NCBI GenBank assembly: GCA_014529385.2
Contig: CM043943.1
Coordinates: 150,755,092-150,819,091, forward strand
From: Adiantum capillus-veneris
Lineage: Eukaryota > Streptophyta > Polypodiopsida > Polypodiales > Pteridaceae
Direction of reading: 5' to 3'
DNA length: 64,000 nucleotides
Numbering within the stretch: position 1 is the stretch's first letter; each line of letters begins with the position of its first letter. Below, piece by piece: positions 1 through 10,796 of the stretch. The notes under the pieces were generated by a model. It saw only the letters and a list, made by a program, of their open reading frames with translations, searched no databases and was not told the DNA's origin. A program made the translations under genes and the position numbers.

Positions 1-2
1 AT

Positions 3-199
3 GCCTCTTCAAAGCTTGTGGTCATTGGGAAAGCAAATCCACCAGATGCAATCGCCTATGCTTTTGTCTTGAAGCATGTGGCACTATGCAAGACACTGAC
101 ATGGAAAACAAAATTTGCGATGGTACCATTAGTCAGCTGCTGAAACAAGTGATAAAATCACGAGGCCTGCTACATAAAAATTCATATATAACCAAGTAA
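3..199 (+). pseudogene. PPR protein fragment, frameshifted
   Basis: A short stretch reads like the conserved part of plant PPR proteins, organelle RNA-binding helical repeats. The first frame gives 'PDAIAYAFVLK'; near position 74 the reading must shift frame to continue as 'ACGTMQDTD...', and it ends at a TAA about 40 codons later. 'Y.F.LKACG' is the typical junction of two PPR helices. The shift looks like one lost base. There is no start codon, and the fragment is cut by the window edge. Family assignment is by eye, moderately sure; it cannot be functional as read. Confidence 0.5.
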
Positions 200-598
200 A
201 GCAATATGAACTTTTTAACTAAGTAGTGTGCATATATGAAGCCTCTAGGTATAGGTACAAGCATTGCTCTAATTGTTTTTGTATTTACTAGATGTGGGTT
301 TTGAAACCGAAAGAGAAAGAAACCAAAGACATGTAACCTTTACAAACATAAGAACATCTTCAAAAAGTATTGCCAAAAGTAAGGCAAGCTAATAGAGCGG
401 CTACCCCATCCCATCTTGGGTGAGTCTTACCATACACTGAGCGATATTTTTTGAGCGAACCAAAATCCGAGAAAATATTTATATGGCATGGGCTCATGTT
501 GTCCTATGTGGTGCGGTTTGAGCCGCATCCTCAACATCAAGGATGAAGCAGAGGGGGGACATGCCACTAGGGACCATGTCTATAGTTTTCTTCTACAT

Positions 599-635
<37 letters not shown>

Positions 636-881
636 AACATATGGAGAACCACATGCAAATCCTAATAGAGCAATGATCTATGTGTGCCGATTCTTGTATT
701 CACCTCATCATTCAAGAGACATGACTCATGAGGCTTTGACTCCAAGAGCTCTAGAGCACAGACATATCGTAAGCTCTTTGTCTCTCCTCTCGCACCCTAT
801 CGCTCTTTCTCCCTTGTTGCAAATGTGTTCTCTTCTCTCTTTGACCATAGCAAATAAGACAAGGCTCCTCTCACATGCTCT

Positions 882-926
<45 letters not shown>

Positions 927-1290
927 CTAGTGCTTGTGAATGTAGGCTAAGGTCTAAGCCAGGGGTTTAACCACCTGGGCTACTCCCATTCACTCATAAA
1001 AATGCACAACTTTTGTTTTCAAATTCAATGTGACAGAGCAGCGTTAAAAGGAAGGTGGGACAAGCGCTCTAGTGTGACAAGGGATGTGAAGCCATTCCAA
1101 AATACAAAATTGAATGGACCTTTTAAAAAAAACTCTTCGATGTGTATAAAAATTGAAAAGAAAGAAGTGAGACTGTCTCTCAAGGTTAGAAAAAACTCGG
1201 GGTCCAGTGTATTATAACTGGCTGAAATTATAGAATCCTGGCTAGATTTTGAGTTTGCCTTTAAGAAAATCAAGACATTTACACAAATTT
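200..1290. other. Noncoding stretch with CT tracts
   Basis: No gene is recognised. It holds two pyrimidine microsatellites (about 599-635 and 879-923). The open frames here are driven by Leu-Ser reading of CT repeats and are not believed. Around 938-1000 the minus strand has a tRNA A-box-like string, but no convincing B box. Confidence 0.6.
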
Positions 1291-1516
1291 TAGTGTCATT
1301 ATCGACAAAATATTCAAATTTTGACCTAAAAATCGAGAGTAATTCAAGTTTGCCCTTATTTTCACCGGTTAGGAAAAATGTATTTTTCTATTCTTGCTCC
1401 ACACATTGAAGAGTGTCATTACCGGCAAAAGCTTCAAATTTTGACCTAAAATCCGGGAGTGATCCAAGTTTGCCCTTATTTTCACCGATAAAAAATTTTA
1501 TATTTTTCTATTCCGT

Positions 1517-1520
<4 letters not shown>
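1291..1520. repeat. Tandem duplication, about 120-bp unit
   Basis: Two adjacent diverged copies begin with 'agtgtcatta' near 1291 and 1411. Both share 'ttcaaattttgacctaaaa' and 'caagtttgcccttattttc' in the same order. The second copy runs into a (CT)n tract at about 1517-1549. Noncoding. Confidence 0.75.
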
Positions 1521-1555
<35 letters not shown>

Positions 1556-1556
1556 T

Positions 1557-3084
1557 TTTGTAGTTTTAAAAAAATCCTCAAAGGGTGTACATGACGCTTA
1601 CGATTTGACTTTTTCTTTTAAACACATTGAAAAGGTTTACTATTCACTTTTTCCTTTAGTACAAAGAGATTAGGTGGCCAAAACGTTTTTGGCTTTCTAA
1701 AAGAAACCCTTAGTGTTGCGATGGATTAGGGGAACTTTCATAGTTTTCAGTGCACGATGGAATGATGGAGACTTACTTTTCATTTTACATCATGTCTTTA
1801 CTTTTCTTGCATTCTATTGTTTTAGAATACTAAAGTGAAGTTTCACCTTACATAATTTTAATAAACTTTACACACACACATATATGTTTTTTGGCCTGTG
1901 GAAGACCATAGGGTTCATTGTGCAAGGTTGTTACAAGACTCAAGTCGTTGGATTCTTTGGCTGGATGAGCGCCACATGGCAAGAGTCTTTGTAAAATAAC
2001 TTTATTGTCCTTTTTGTTTCCTTACATCACTTTCTTTGAGAGACAAGTCCCTAAGGGATTCAAAAGTCTTCTGAATAGAAAGCTAAAACTTTGGAATAGA
2101 AAGCTATTCTCGAAGGCAGCATTTACTTTCTTTGCATGCTTGAAAATGACTTTAGAGATCAAAACATTAAACAAAATATTCATAGGAGTTTGATCTTATG
2201 ATGCAGTCTTCGAGAAAGTCCTTTTTGTCTAAGCGGTAAGTTTCCTCTTTATACAAATACAAAATGAAAATACTAGTAGAAATTTTTAAATTTGCAAAAT
2301 ATTCGAACTATTTTCTACTATATTTTATCGGGTTTTTTTTCCTTTGCCATCCTTTGCAACCGGCTAATCTCGATTTTCAATCGGCTTAAGCATAAGCTCA
2401 GACATATCTTTCTCAAACACTGAGGTATTGATAAACGATTCTCTCATTTGAGGATTTCAAAAAAAAATCACTTCATTAAATTGTTTAATTATGTTCTATG
2501 CTTATTTGACAGTATTAAAATATTCTTTTGTTTTGATTTTTAATGTGTCTTTTTATTTTACTTCCTTTTTGTTTTATTTTGTTTCAAAATACTAATGTGC
2601 AATGTGCACCATTTACCTTATTATTAGGCTCTTTCATAATATATAAACCATTTGCGAATAGCGAGTATCGACTAGAAGAACATTAAAAAATGGTTTGATT
2701 GGGACTTACCTTAAATGTTATTTTAAGTTTTATTTGTTTTCTCTCACATAGCCTTATGTAGATCATAATAAACTTTCACATTGTTGTTTTGGGACTCCAT
2801 AAAGCCATTGTAAAAGGGTTACATTTTGGGTGCAATTGTGGACCATTGGTTGAAAAGCTTGTTAATTAGTGATACATGGCAACAAACTATCTTTTTTGGA
2901 TTTCTAAAAGAATCTTAGAGATATGGTGGGTTAAGATACTTTCAATGTTTTTCAATGATGATTGAGATTTACCTTAAATGTTATTTTGGTTTTAAAGTAT
3001 TAAACAAACATTTTTATTTCATTTTAATTCTAATAAGTTCTATACTACATACATACACATACACACACATATATATTAATTAGT

Positions 3085-3126
<42 letters not shown>

Positions 3127-3383
3127 TTATATGAGCAAACCATGATAAAGAGAAGAAAAATCGATGCAATGATGTCAAAACTTAGCTCAAAAATCCTACA
3201 AATTTCAAAAAGTTTACTAGTGTATTTGGTTTGCTTCTTTGCGAGGAGGACACTCGATCGCTTAATAAAAGAGACATTCTTGAATAGTGCTTCACCTTAC
3301 ATAATTCTACTTAAACTCAACCTAAAGATTTTATTACTTTCTTATTGTTTTAGAAAGCCATTGCGATCCTTTCACTTGTTTTC
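1557..3383. other. AT-rich noncoding stretch
   Basis: No gene is recognised. Two loosely similar segments, about 1670-1900 and 2860-3050, share runs such as 'tttctaaaagaa' and 'ctttca.tgtttttca', so an old dispersed repeat is likely. It contains a TA microsatellite at 3092-3124. Confidence 0.5.
3092..3124. repeat. (TA)n microsatellite
   Basis: Uninterrupted alternating TA, preceded by an AC/AT-rich stretch. Confidence 0.9.
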
Positions 3384-3713
3384 TTAATGATTTCGGTTTA
3401 ATTTATTTGGACAATATCTAGCAAGATCTAGTTGTAAGATTAGAAAGTGAAGTGAAAAGGGAAGGGATGGGTTGAGGTAGCCCGAAGGCACGTGTGGAAC
3501 CCAAGAAACGAGGCGGCTGTAGATTTTGAAGACAGATGCTAGGTGCTGGCATCCGACACAAAAGCAAGGCATGGTAGCATTGCGAGGGTCAATGGCCAAC
3601 ATTTTTTTTGTGCAAGCTTTAGAGTTTTGTCCGACTTCTAATAAATCGATAATCTTTACGTGCGTGCAATGATTGACCTCAATCCTACCTTGGTGATGTT
3701 TGCAAGAAACACG

Positions 3714-3750
<37 letters not shown>

Positions 3751-4213
3751 CTAACTTACCCAATTTGCATCGCTTGGGTGCTCATGACTTGTGCAATTTG
3801 CAGCTCCTATCCTGCAGCATGAGAGTGAACCCTCTGCATCAATCAATTGCTAGCAACAAGCTCTGCAGGGTTAATCTGGATGGACAAGACATGATGCTGT
3901 TTCTGCCGTAGTTGGTGATCAAGCTGCAGATGTCCTAAGTGCTTCAGCAAGTGTGAGTATTGCCTTAGCTTATCACAACGGTTTCTGTCACAAGTCTATG
4001 CAAAGATCTTGCTTTTATCCAAGAGTCCTGAATTGCATGAAATATAGATTGGACCTGCCGTAATGGCATACATGTTGTCCAAGGCGATGCATTGGTGTTT
4101 GTACATAGAGAGATGTATTGTGTATAATCAGAAAATGAATGTTGTGTGTGTAAAAATAGATACATTCTGTAGTGAAAATTCTCATCTGTCTTTTTCGTGC
4201 TGGTTGGTTGCAG
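3384..4213. other. Region upstream of the transporter fragment
   Basis: It holds a (CT)n tract (3714-3747) and a short coding-looking stretch around 3890-3952 that could be a further upstream exon, with a possible 'gtgagt' donor at 3953. That frame has a stop close upstream, so the exon is not called. The segment just before 4214 ends in a good acceptor ('ttggttgcag'). Confidence 0.35.
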
Positions 4214-4816
4214 GAACAAAAGCACTTGAAGGTAGTTGCAGTTATTATGACTGTGGTCTTTATAATCATAGTAATCACTACGATTGTTCTTATCAAGCGG
4301 ATCATTGTTGCAGTTGCAGTGATAAAGGTATGGAATGTGTGAGTTACTAGTAATCTTTTAAGGCACGGTTACCTTAATGCATTCACATTTTCCACCAACA
4401 AGAAGAGGTAAGGTTATGACTCAAACATGCATATTGATGGATGGAAACAGGAAAATAAAAAACTGAGATAAGAATGAGTGACTGAAGCCTTGTAATTGCT
4501 TTGCATAACATGCAGGTTTCAGCAAAAGCGATTGGTGCAATTCCAAGCCTTCTTATCTTTCCATTTGTCCCATTCATCTTACTCACATTCATTTTTTTTT
4601 ATATATTGGGTCGCTGCTGCATTGTACCTCTTCAGTGCTGGGGCAGTTACGAAGAATGACTGCAATGATGGCTGCTGTGCATATGATCTCTTGTCGCAAA
4701 CTGTGAGATGTGATGGCTGTTGTGGTTATGAGTATAAATTCAGCAAGCACATTGCATTGGCTCTCCTATATCACATTTTTGGATGTTTCTGGACGACACA
4801 GTTCGTAATGTGGTAG
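4214..4816 (+). pseudogene. Choline transporter-like (CTL) fragment, two exons
   Basis: Members of this family are multi-span membrane proteins; plant homologues are linked to choline and membrane traffic. Exon one (4214-4327) begins 'EQKHLKVVAVIMTVVF' and ends 'RIIVAVAVIK'. A GT-AG intron (4328-4515) follows, and exon two starts 'VSAKAIGAIPSL'. This juxtaposition and the later Cys-rich part ('NDCNDGCCAYDL', 'CDGCCGYEYKFSKHIA', 'FGCFWTTQF') are hallmark CTL segments. Within a run of T near 4590-4602 the frame must shift to reach the Cys-rich part, and a TAG at 4814 ends it before the family's remaining transmembrane segments. Upstream exons are not recognisable. Only about 135 residues of a protein usually several hundred long remain, so this is a broken partial copy, unless the T-run shift is a sequencing error. 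Confidence 0.75.
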
Positions 4817-5712
4817 GTGGGAGGTGGGAGAGGGGACTGAGAGTGGTCAATGGTGAGGGTTGTGGGGAGGGGAAGAAAGGGACGCAGAGTGCAAGCCGCG
4901 AACGGGGCTTGCTGATGCTTAGCGAGAATGGAGGTGAAGCTAAGATTGGGAGAACATGAATCATAACCAAAGTTCTTAGAAAAAAACCATATTCACTTTT
5001 GAACTTACAAAAAGACAAAGTTTAAAATTTAAAGAAAAGCCTCCTAAAGGATCTGCGTGTAGTGAGTTCAAGTGAATATGGTTTTCTTTTACTCTCTCTC
5101 TCTCTCTCTCTCTTTCTTTCTTTGACCTAAAGGCAAAGTCAATAGACTTTTCTTTTTTGTAGTTCTAATGTGTTATAGAAAAAAAAAATCCTTCAAATCG
5201 TATGTGTTAGCGTACCCCTTTCGAGGGAGATTTTCTTAACTATACAATAAGAGAGCGAAAGTTGGACAGAACAATTGAGTCTATTGTTAATAAAAATTTA
5301 TGATTAACAATTTCAATTTTCACTCTATCTTTCACCAATAGTAGTCCACGACTAACAAGACCTCATTGTGTTACGGCCACAAACAGTGTTCATAGAAAAC
5401 CGATCTTTAGTGTATTTTTTAAAGACAAAAAGTAAAAATTCTCAACTAGTTTGGAGGGTCACCTTGATGAAAACCGACTAAATTTGGAGGATTTTAGTGA
5501 TAAAATTAGTTTTAAAAACCCATAAATTTTTACTAAAAATTGGGAGATTTTCAATGCTCTCCTTTTTTCCATTGGTTAATAAAAATGTTTTTGGTGAACA
5601 CGACGCATGACAACAATCTCACCTTACCTTTCCAGTAAGGCCACACACTGTTAGAAGTTGGGTGGAAACACTTCCTGCCACGTACTCGTCATAGGCTTTT
5701 TAGAACCAAACT

Positions 5713-5743
<31 letters not shown>

Positions 5744-5915
5744 GCCTCTCAAAATAAAAAATTGTTATAGCCTCCGTCCCCAACAATCTTTGCACTTGAG
5801 GATGGTGATGGCATGATTGAATGTGGATTTGGTGGCAAACAATCTTGCTGCAAAGGAGCATGGTCTTTTTGTGTGTAGGATACATCACATGAATTTCCAT
5901 AGAGTCATCAAAGAT
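4817..5915. other. Noncoding stretch
   Basis: No gene is recognised. It contains a CT tract (5092-5123) and a GA tract (5714-5741); the remainder is AT-rich with no usable reading frame. Confidence 0.5.
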
Positions 5916-6013
5916 GTGTTGCACATTTGAGAGAGAGAGAGAGAGAGAGAGAGGTCTTTCAGATGCAAATAGAGGGTTTGGACTTTACAGTCTAGGGTCT
6001 TTATTGCATGTAC

Positions 6014-6540
6014 GATGAGAGAGAGTTGGCCAGTGGCTGGTAGTCAATGGCCGGTGGCCGGTGGTCGAAAGTCAAAGGCCGGTGGCCGATGGCCGAATTC
6101 AAAGCGGACTTGTCTTCTCAAGGGCGGCCACACATGGGCGAATTGGAAGGTTCGATTTGGACTTATCTACACAAGGGCGGCTACACATGGTTGCCTCTCA
6201 TGAGAGAGGGCAACCCTTTTCGCCTATAAAAGGAGGCCATGTCTACACACATTTCATAGTGTGAAGTTGATGCAACAAGGTGAGCATGAGGTGGTGAGAG
6301 TGAAGCAAGGCGGGAGCTCCATTAAGGGTATAATCCCTTTGTAAACTACTTCTTGTTTTGAAGTATTAAAGCCATTGAGTGGCTGCTTTCCCGTGGACAT
6401 AGCCCACATTGGGTGAACCACGTATATCGTGTGTACTCTCTCTCTCTCTCTCTACTCTATAATCTCGTGTATGTAAATCTGTCTCTCTCCATTAAGTAAT
6501 CTACTCAATTATCTATTTAGCTACGTCTTATTTCCTAACA
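6014..6540 (+). mobile_element. Possible solo LTR
   Basis: The segment has a GGCC-rich 5' part with short degenerate repeats ('ggccggtggcc', 'aagggcgg(c/t)cacacatgg') and a TATA box. A run like 'ttaagggtataatccc' and a pyrimidine tract follow, and it ends in 'cctaaca'. It starts with 'tga' next to a GA tract. This order fits an LTR (U3, TATA, R, U5 ending CA), but no primer-binding site or second LTR is visible and both borders are uncertain. Confidence 0.35.
6222..6232 (+). promoter_or_regulatory. TATA box of LTR-like unit
   Basis: 'cctataaaagg' is a near-consensus plant TATA box, placed as expected in the middle of the LTR-like segment. Confidence 0.5.
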
Positions 6541-6556
6541 GGTATGTGTTGCACAT

Positions 6557-6598
<42 letters not shown>

Positions 6599-6658
6599 GT
6601 CTTTCGGATGCAAATAGAGGCTTTGGACTCTAGAGTTTAGGGTCTTTATTGCATGCAC

Positions 6659-6661
<3 letters not shown>

Positions 6662-6704
<43 letters not shown>

Positions 6705-6705
6705 G
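6662..6705. repeat. (GA)n followed by G12
   Basis: A GA tract passes directly into a run of about 12 G. The same purine pattern recurs at 22199-22279 and, as CT then C, at 40269-40334. Confidence 0.9.
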
Positions 6706-7901
6706 AAATGGGAAACAAAATCTTAATGAATTTTATTGAGACTCTCCTTTTCAAGAAACGCGGGGAGACAAGCATGCATAGTCGACGCAACACAAACTTT
6801 TTGCTTGCAATCGACCTTCAATTTTGTATTTGGGATCTTGGTAGATTCCTCATAAAAGCTATGTAAAACTCAACGAAGATATTGATACTCATCAACATAT
6901 AGCAACAAATAGGTGACAGTCTCAATTTACAGCACCCTAAAATATTCACGATAGTCAGCTACAAGGTTTTCCCATGAGCAAAGAGCTCAAACATACCCAA
7001 ATATAGTGCAAAAGTGGGGAGGGGGGGGTTCGAGCGTTGATGCACAAGAAGGGCCACAAACAGCATGTCAGCAAAGCTAGACTAGTTTTCAAGATAAATT
7101 ATTTTCACAAACTTACAAAATTCCTTTGGGCAATGGAAAAGCTACGAGGTTCCTTTCAGGTGCTAGAGAAAACACAAGAAAGAACAAGCTCAAGAGTTAT
7201 CCAATGTCAGGCTTGCTAGCACCTACCTCTTGCTTAGCATATCCACTCTTAAATTTAACCGCCAATTTATTTAATCTCTGAAGTGAAGAAATAAGTGACT
7301 TATATAAATGAGTGACTTATAGGAACTCTTGGCTATGTGTGTTTTAATAAAGTGTATCTCATTAACTCGCTCGATTTTATCATGGCTCAAAAAAGTTCGC
7401 TCGAAGTTTGGGATTCCTCCCATGAAAACATAGGAGCCCTCGAGCATAAATTTGGTAACATCTAGATAAAAAGAGAATTTAGTGCACCTCCATCGCTCTA
7501 CAATGCCATGAGATCAATGTACAAAAAAGTTAGCATATGATACCTCCTAGTATTTTTTGGCAAATTCAACACTAAGAATATGCATATAATTGTAGCTAAA
7601 ACTGTAGCACATGGATCAAAGCCCCATAGGGACTACTACGATTGTGTTGCCGCGAAGTGCTCATATACCCTTGTTTGTAGTATATTCTCTCATCATTACA
7701 CTCTTAAGCTATTGCTTTGTATGGAAATTAAATTAAAGCTTTCCAAAACAAAAAAATAAATGTATTATATTATTGGCCTTCATTTAAAAGTGAGCAATGG
7801 ATTATTAAGCTCATTCTCTAGGGTGCTTGGAAAATATGATAGGTCTTCCATCTATTTGATTTGGTAGCTATCAAATGTGCCATCTAGAGAAAGAACACAT
7901 T
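6706..7901. other. Noncoding stretch before the LINE insertion
   Basis: No gene is recognised. A G-run lies near 7019-7028. The final bases form the left target-site duplication of the adjacent LINE. Confidence 0.5.
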
Positions 7902-7920
7902 AAGATTTTCAACATGTTCA
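7902..7920. repeat. LINE target-site duplication, left copy
   Basis: 'aagattttcaacatgttca' is identical to 13118-13136, on the other side of the LINE insertion. Confidence 0.9.
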
Positions 7921-8747
7921 GAACAGGCCTTTTCCATGTGGTTGGCTTCCTCCTGGGGAACCTTCTTTTCAACACTCCCAAGTAAAGACGCTCGGGCTTC
8001 TTCCATTTCCTGAGATTAGGTCTCTGGCTGGTCGATAATCTAGCTGAGATACTTGAGCATAAGTCTAGCCATCTCATCTTGGTTTTGAATTGTATTCCCT
8101 TTCTCGTCATCTAGCACTTGCACGCGGTCTCGACTCTTCCTCACTTTCAGAGCCCTAAAAAAATGTGCTTGGTTAGAAGGCTCTGGTTGAAGGAAAGTTT
8201 CCCTAGAGAGAAATCTCACCTTCTTGATTTCCTCCAGTTGTTCATTGGCCATGTGAGATTTAGCTTCAAGCCATCGTTTGTGCTCATCCTCAATAGCCAG
8301 TCGGGTAGCCTTCCTAGAGGCTAATTGCGCTACCTCCTCTGTGAGATGTTTGATTTGTGTCTCATTGGCTTTTGTAACCCGAGGACCCGAAGTTTTGATA
8401 GCTTTTTTAACACTCCGAACAAATATATTCCAAGCACTAGGTTTGTTCATCCCCACAATCTTTCTTGAGCTTTCCCAACGCTTTCTTGGTGATGCTTCTG
8501 AAGAGAGGGTCTTTGAACAACTGTGACCCTATAAACAAGAAGCTTTTTCTCCCTTCTCAGAGATTGCCCCCCCCACCCCTTTATCTTTCTTGAGTTGTAA
8601 GTGTAATGGTATGTGATCGGAGAGGCTTTTTGTTGAGATTACCTTCATCTCTAACGTCGATGAGATCCAGTCAGCTTGATGAGAGCAGTAGCATATGTCC
8701 AGTCAGGAGGCAGTGTGGGCGTACTGAAGGCTTGTGTAGGTGAATTC
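7921..8747 (-). pseudogene. LINE ORF2 fragment: endonuclease end and linker
   Basis: Read on the minus strand, the piece starts with 'EFTYTSLQYAHTAS' and then 'SLSDHIPLHLQL'. The Ser-Asp-His is the last catalytic motif of the APE-type endonuclease, near plus positions 8608-8622. The linker follows ('EEIKKVRFLSRETFLQ', 'AHFFRALKVRKSRDRVQVL', 'GNTIQNQDEMARLMLKYLS'). Several stops and a shift break it near 8040. It ends abruptly at the target duplication. The orientation is opposite to the rest of the element because of the 5' inversion; the junction lies near 8748. Confidence 0.8.
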
Positions 8748-8983
8748 AGGCATGTTGTTCCATGGGCTCTTGGCAATGAAAAGTCCCCCGGTTGGGATGG
8801 ACTGACAGCTGAATTCTTCAGGGAATTCTGGGATGATCTCAAGGGTCCAGTCACGTGGATGGCCAATCAAGCTGTTTTCGAAGAGTTGTTGGATGCAAGT
8901 GTTAAGAGAGGGCTTATCAAGCCCATCCCCAAACAGATCTTTTGCTCTCAACTTAAACATTGGCATCCCATTACGATGATGTC
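8748..8983 (+). pseudogene. LINE reverse transcriptase, N-terminal piece
   Basis: 'ALGNEKSPGWDGLTAEFF' and 'KRGLIKPIPKQ' are typical early L1-type RT motifs. The frame runs up to 'HWHPITMM' and is cut by the LTR-element insertion; the next residues of the domain resume at 10797 ('YKIITKAI'). Joining across the insertion needs only removal of the insert and one copy of AGTAG, which confirms the nesting. Confidence 0.85.
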
Positions 8984-8988
8984 AGTAG
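8984..8988. repeat. 5-bp target duplication AGTAG, left
   Basis: AGTAG immediately precedes the element's first bases, TGTTAGG; the same five bases follow the element at 10792-10796. Confidence 0.85.
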
Positions 8989-9145
8989 TGTTAGGCTTCG
9001 AGGGCTATGGGGGGTGAAGGCGTAGTGGAGTCATGGCGATGTTATTCATGCAATTTTTTGTGCAATTTGATGCAAGTCGACAACCTTCTCTTGCCTGTGT
9101 AAGGGGTTGTATCCGAGTGCTGATTTGGGCCAAGACCGAGCACAC

Positions 9146-9157
9146 GCTCTGATACCA
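9146..9157 (-). other. tRNA-Met primer-binding site
   Basis: The minus strand reads TGGTATCAGAGC two bases after the LTR end, the standard plant initiator-methionine PBS. It fixes the LTR as a 5' LTR on the minus strand. Confidence 0.9.
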
Positions 9158-9159
9158 TC

Positions 9160-9440
9160 TGTTGTAGCTTGTGCTAGGGAATCATGATGGTGCAGAGTGT
9201 GCAGAGCAAGAAGAGGGACGAGAGAGAAGGAGTCGACACAATATGCAGAGCAAAAATCACACGCTACTCTCTGCTCTATTCTATTAATAAAAAGAGTCTT
9301 TACATAGCTTTTGCAAGATGACTCCTACCTCACCTTTTCCACATGCAAACTCAACTAACTAATGGTCTATACCTGCATGCCTTGAGACTTGTTCTCACGG
9401 GCTGACCAATAAGCTGACCAATAAGGGCTTGAACCCAACA
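9160..9440 (-). repeat. LTR (5' LTR, inverted), 281 bp
   Basis: On the minus strand it starts TGTTGGGTTC and ends GCTACAACA. It matches 10528-10791 with a few substitutions plus a 17-bp stretch near 9331-9348 that the other copy lacks. Confidence 0.92.
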
Positions 9441-10510
9441 ATAAAACCCAAGTCAAATGCAGTGTGAAATAAAACCCAAGTGACGATTTTGGGTTTACAG
9501 AGAGACGAACAGAGCACATAGCGATGGCGAAACCTTCTTGTAGGCAGGCTGTAGAGGCTGAATTGGACGTCGCTCAAGAGTCGGGATCGCGTCAGTAAGC
9601 CAGCCCTACGCCTATGCTATTTGGAATCTTAGCCTACCTTATAGCTGTGATTCTCAAGCTTCAGTGGATTAAATTGTTCGGTTTGAAGCCACGACTCCAT
9701 GAACCCTTCCTCCTCCAGGCTCTTGTGACCGTGGACAATCTCTTCATACATGCGTGTAATTTAGTGCTAGTGCACATAAAGCTCGAGGAGTCTTCATCAC
9801 CTCTTAAAGCATGCCTCTTCAATTGGCAGAGATCTCTTCAAACTATTTCAGTTCGCGATGTGTTGAAGGTTGTTTCCGAGTTGTGCTCGAGGCACATGAA
9901 AAAGCGGAGATTTGGAGCTATGTTGTTTTATATGCAGCATCAGCTGTCATGCATGGATGTTCGCTTCAAAAATGCGGTATACAACTTCAAGTTCAAAGCT
10001 CATTCAACGGTTTGCTCGGAACACTCGACATATACACAGTCCAAAATTTTATTCTATTTTTCTTGTTAAGTGTCATAGACTTATGGTTTGTCTTTTGTCA
10101 ACAAAATTCTCTTTTTCACTCAAAGCCTCTTTTAGTTTATCTGTTGTCAGTGATGCCATGATTAAAAAAAATTGTACGGGATATAGACACTACCACATAT
10201 GAGTGGTAAGACCTCCCAAATTTATCAGATTTTGTTCTCAAGTCCCAATTTTTTGTCAGTTCTCAGTCTATTTTTTTATCGCTTCTCATGAGGTTATTGG
10301 GTACACCTTAAACCCAAGGTTTGGTAGTGAACCAAAAACTCTATCTATTGGTAGCTAATTTTTTGACCTACACCCTATCTGTTCAAGGGGGGGTTTATCA
10401 TAGTACCAGGTTATGGATACACCAGAAATCCTTGGTTGTGAGAGAACCTAAAACTCACGGTTGCGGAGTATACCAAAAACTCGAGGTCTCATGAGTTGCT
10501 TGTCCAGTTC
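9441..10510 (+). other. Internal region, possible captured sequence
   Basis: No retroviral-type protein is recognisable. A short frame starting 'MAKPSCRQAVEAELD' near 9524 ends after about 24 codons. An open frame of about 150 codons (9614-10069) follows, ending in a His/Cys-rich segment and not recognised. Codon-like composition is better here than at 10200-10510, which is plainly noncoding. It could be transduced host transcript or simply chance frames. Confidence 0.35.
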
Positions 10511-10527
10511 GGGCTTGAGGGGGGGAT
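10511..10527 (+). other. Polypurine tract
   Basis: 'gggcttgagggggggat' directly precedes the TG of the plus-strand LTR, as expected for the plus-strand primer of reverse transcription. Confidence 0.75.
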
Positions 10528-10791
10528 TGTTGGGTTCAAGCCCTTATTGGTCAGCTTATTGGTCAGCCCGTGAGAACAAGTCTCAAGGCATGCAGGTATA
10601 GACCATTAGTGGAAAAGGTGAGGTAGGCATCATCTTGCAAAAGCTATGTAAAGACTCTTTTCATTAATAGAATAGAGCAGAGAGTAGCGTGTGATTTTTG
10701 CTCTGCATATTGTGTCGACTCCTTCTCTCTCGTCCCTCTTCTTGCTCTGCACACTCTGCACCATCATTATTCCCTAGCACAAGCTACAACA
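10528..10791 (+). repeat. LTR (3' LTR), 264 bp
   Basis: It starts TGTTGGGTTC, ends GCTACAACA and is followed by the AGTAG target duplication. It is the inverted partner of 9160-9440. Confidence 0.92.
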
Positions 10792-10796
10792 AGTAG

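Larger units (their letters stand above)
5916..6664 (+). repeat. Directly repeated flanks around an LTR-like unit
   Basis: About 100 bp at 5916-6016 ('tgttgcacattt', GA tract, 'gatgcaaatagagg', 'gggtctttattgcatg') recurs at 6543-6664 with a longer GA tract and few differences. Between the copies lies 6014-6540, which is promoter-like. It could be a tandem duplication, or an LTR flanked by copies of a very short internal region. Confidence 0.6.
8989..10791 (+). mobile_element. Non-autonomous LTR element with inverted LTRs
   Basis: The insertion splits the LINE RT and is flanked by AGTAG, a normal 5-bp integrase target duplication. It contains an LTR on the minus strand (9160-9440) and a near-identical LTR on the plus strand (10528-10791). 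The minus LTR is followed on its own strand by a correct primer-binding site (PBS) and about 160 bp of leader reaching the left border. The plus LTR is preceded by a polypurine tract. Thus the LTR-PBS-leader block appears inverted relative to the body. The exposed left end, TGTTAGG, resembles the true LTR end TGTTGGG. No gag or pol is visible in the 1.1-kb body. Confidence 0.85.

Noticed and set aside
599-930. Open frames of Leu-Ser or Arg-Glu repeats near many CT/GA tracts
   Set aside because: They are products of reading dinucleotide repeats; no conserved sequence lies beside them.
938-1000. tRNA-derived SINE (A-box-like 'tagcccaggtgg' on the minus strand)
   Set aside because: No B box at the right distance, no tail and no target duplication.
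6015-6264. Overlapping 60-67-codon frames in the GGCC-rich segment
   Set aside because: Three frames overlap through short repeats in an LTR-like promoter; no protein features.
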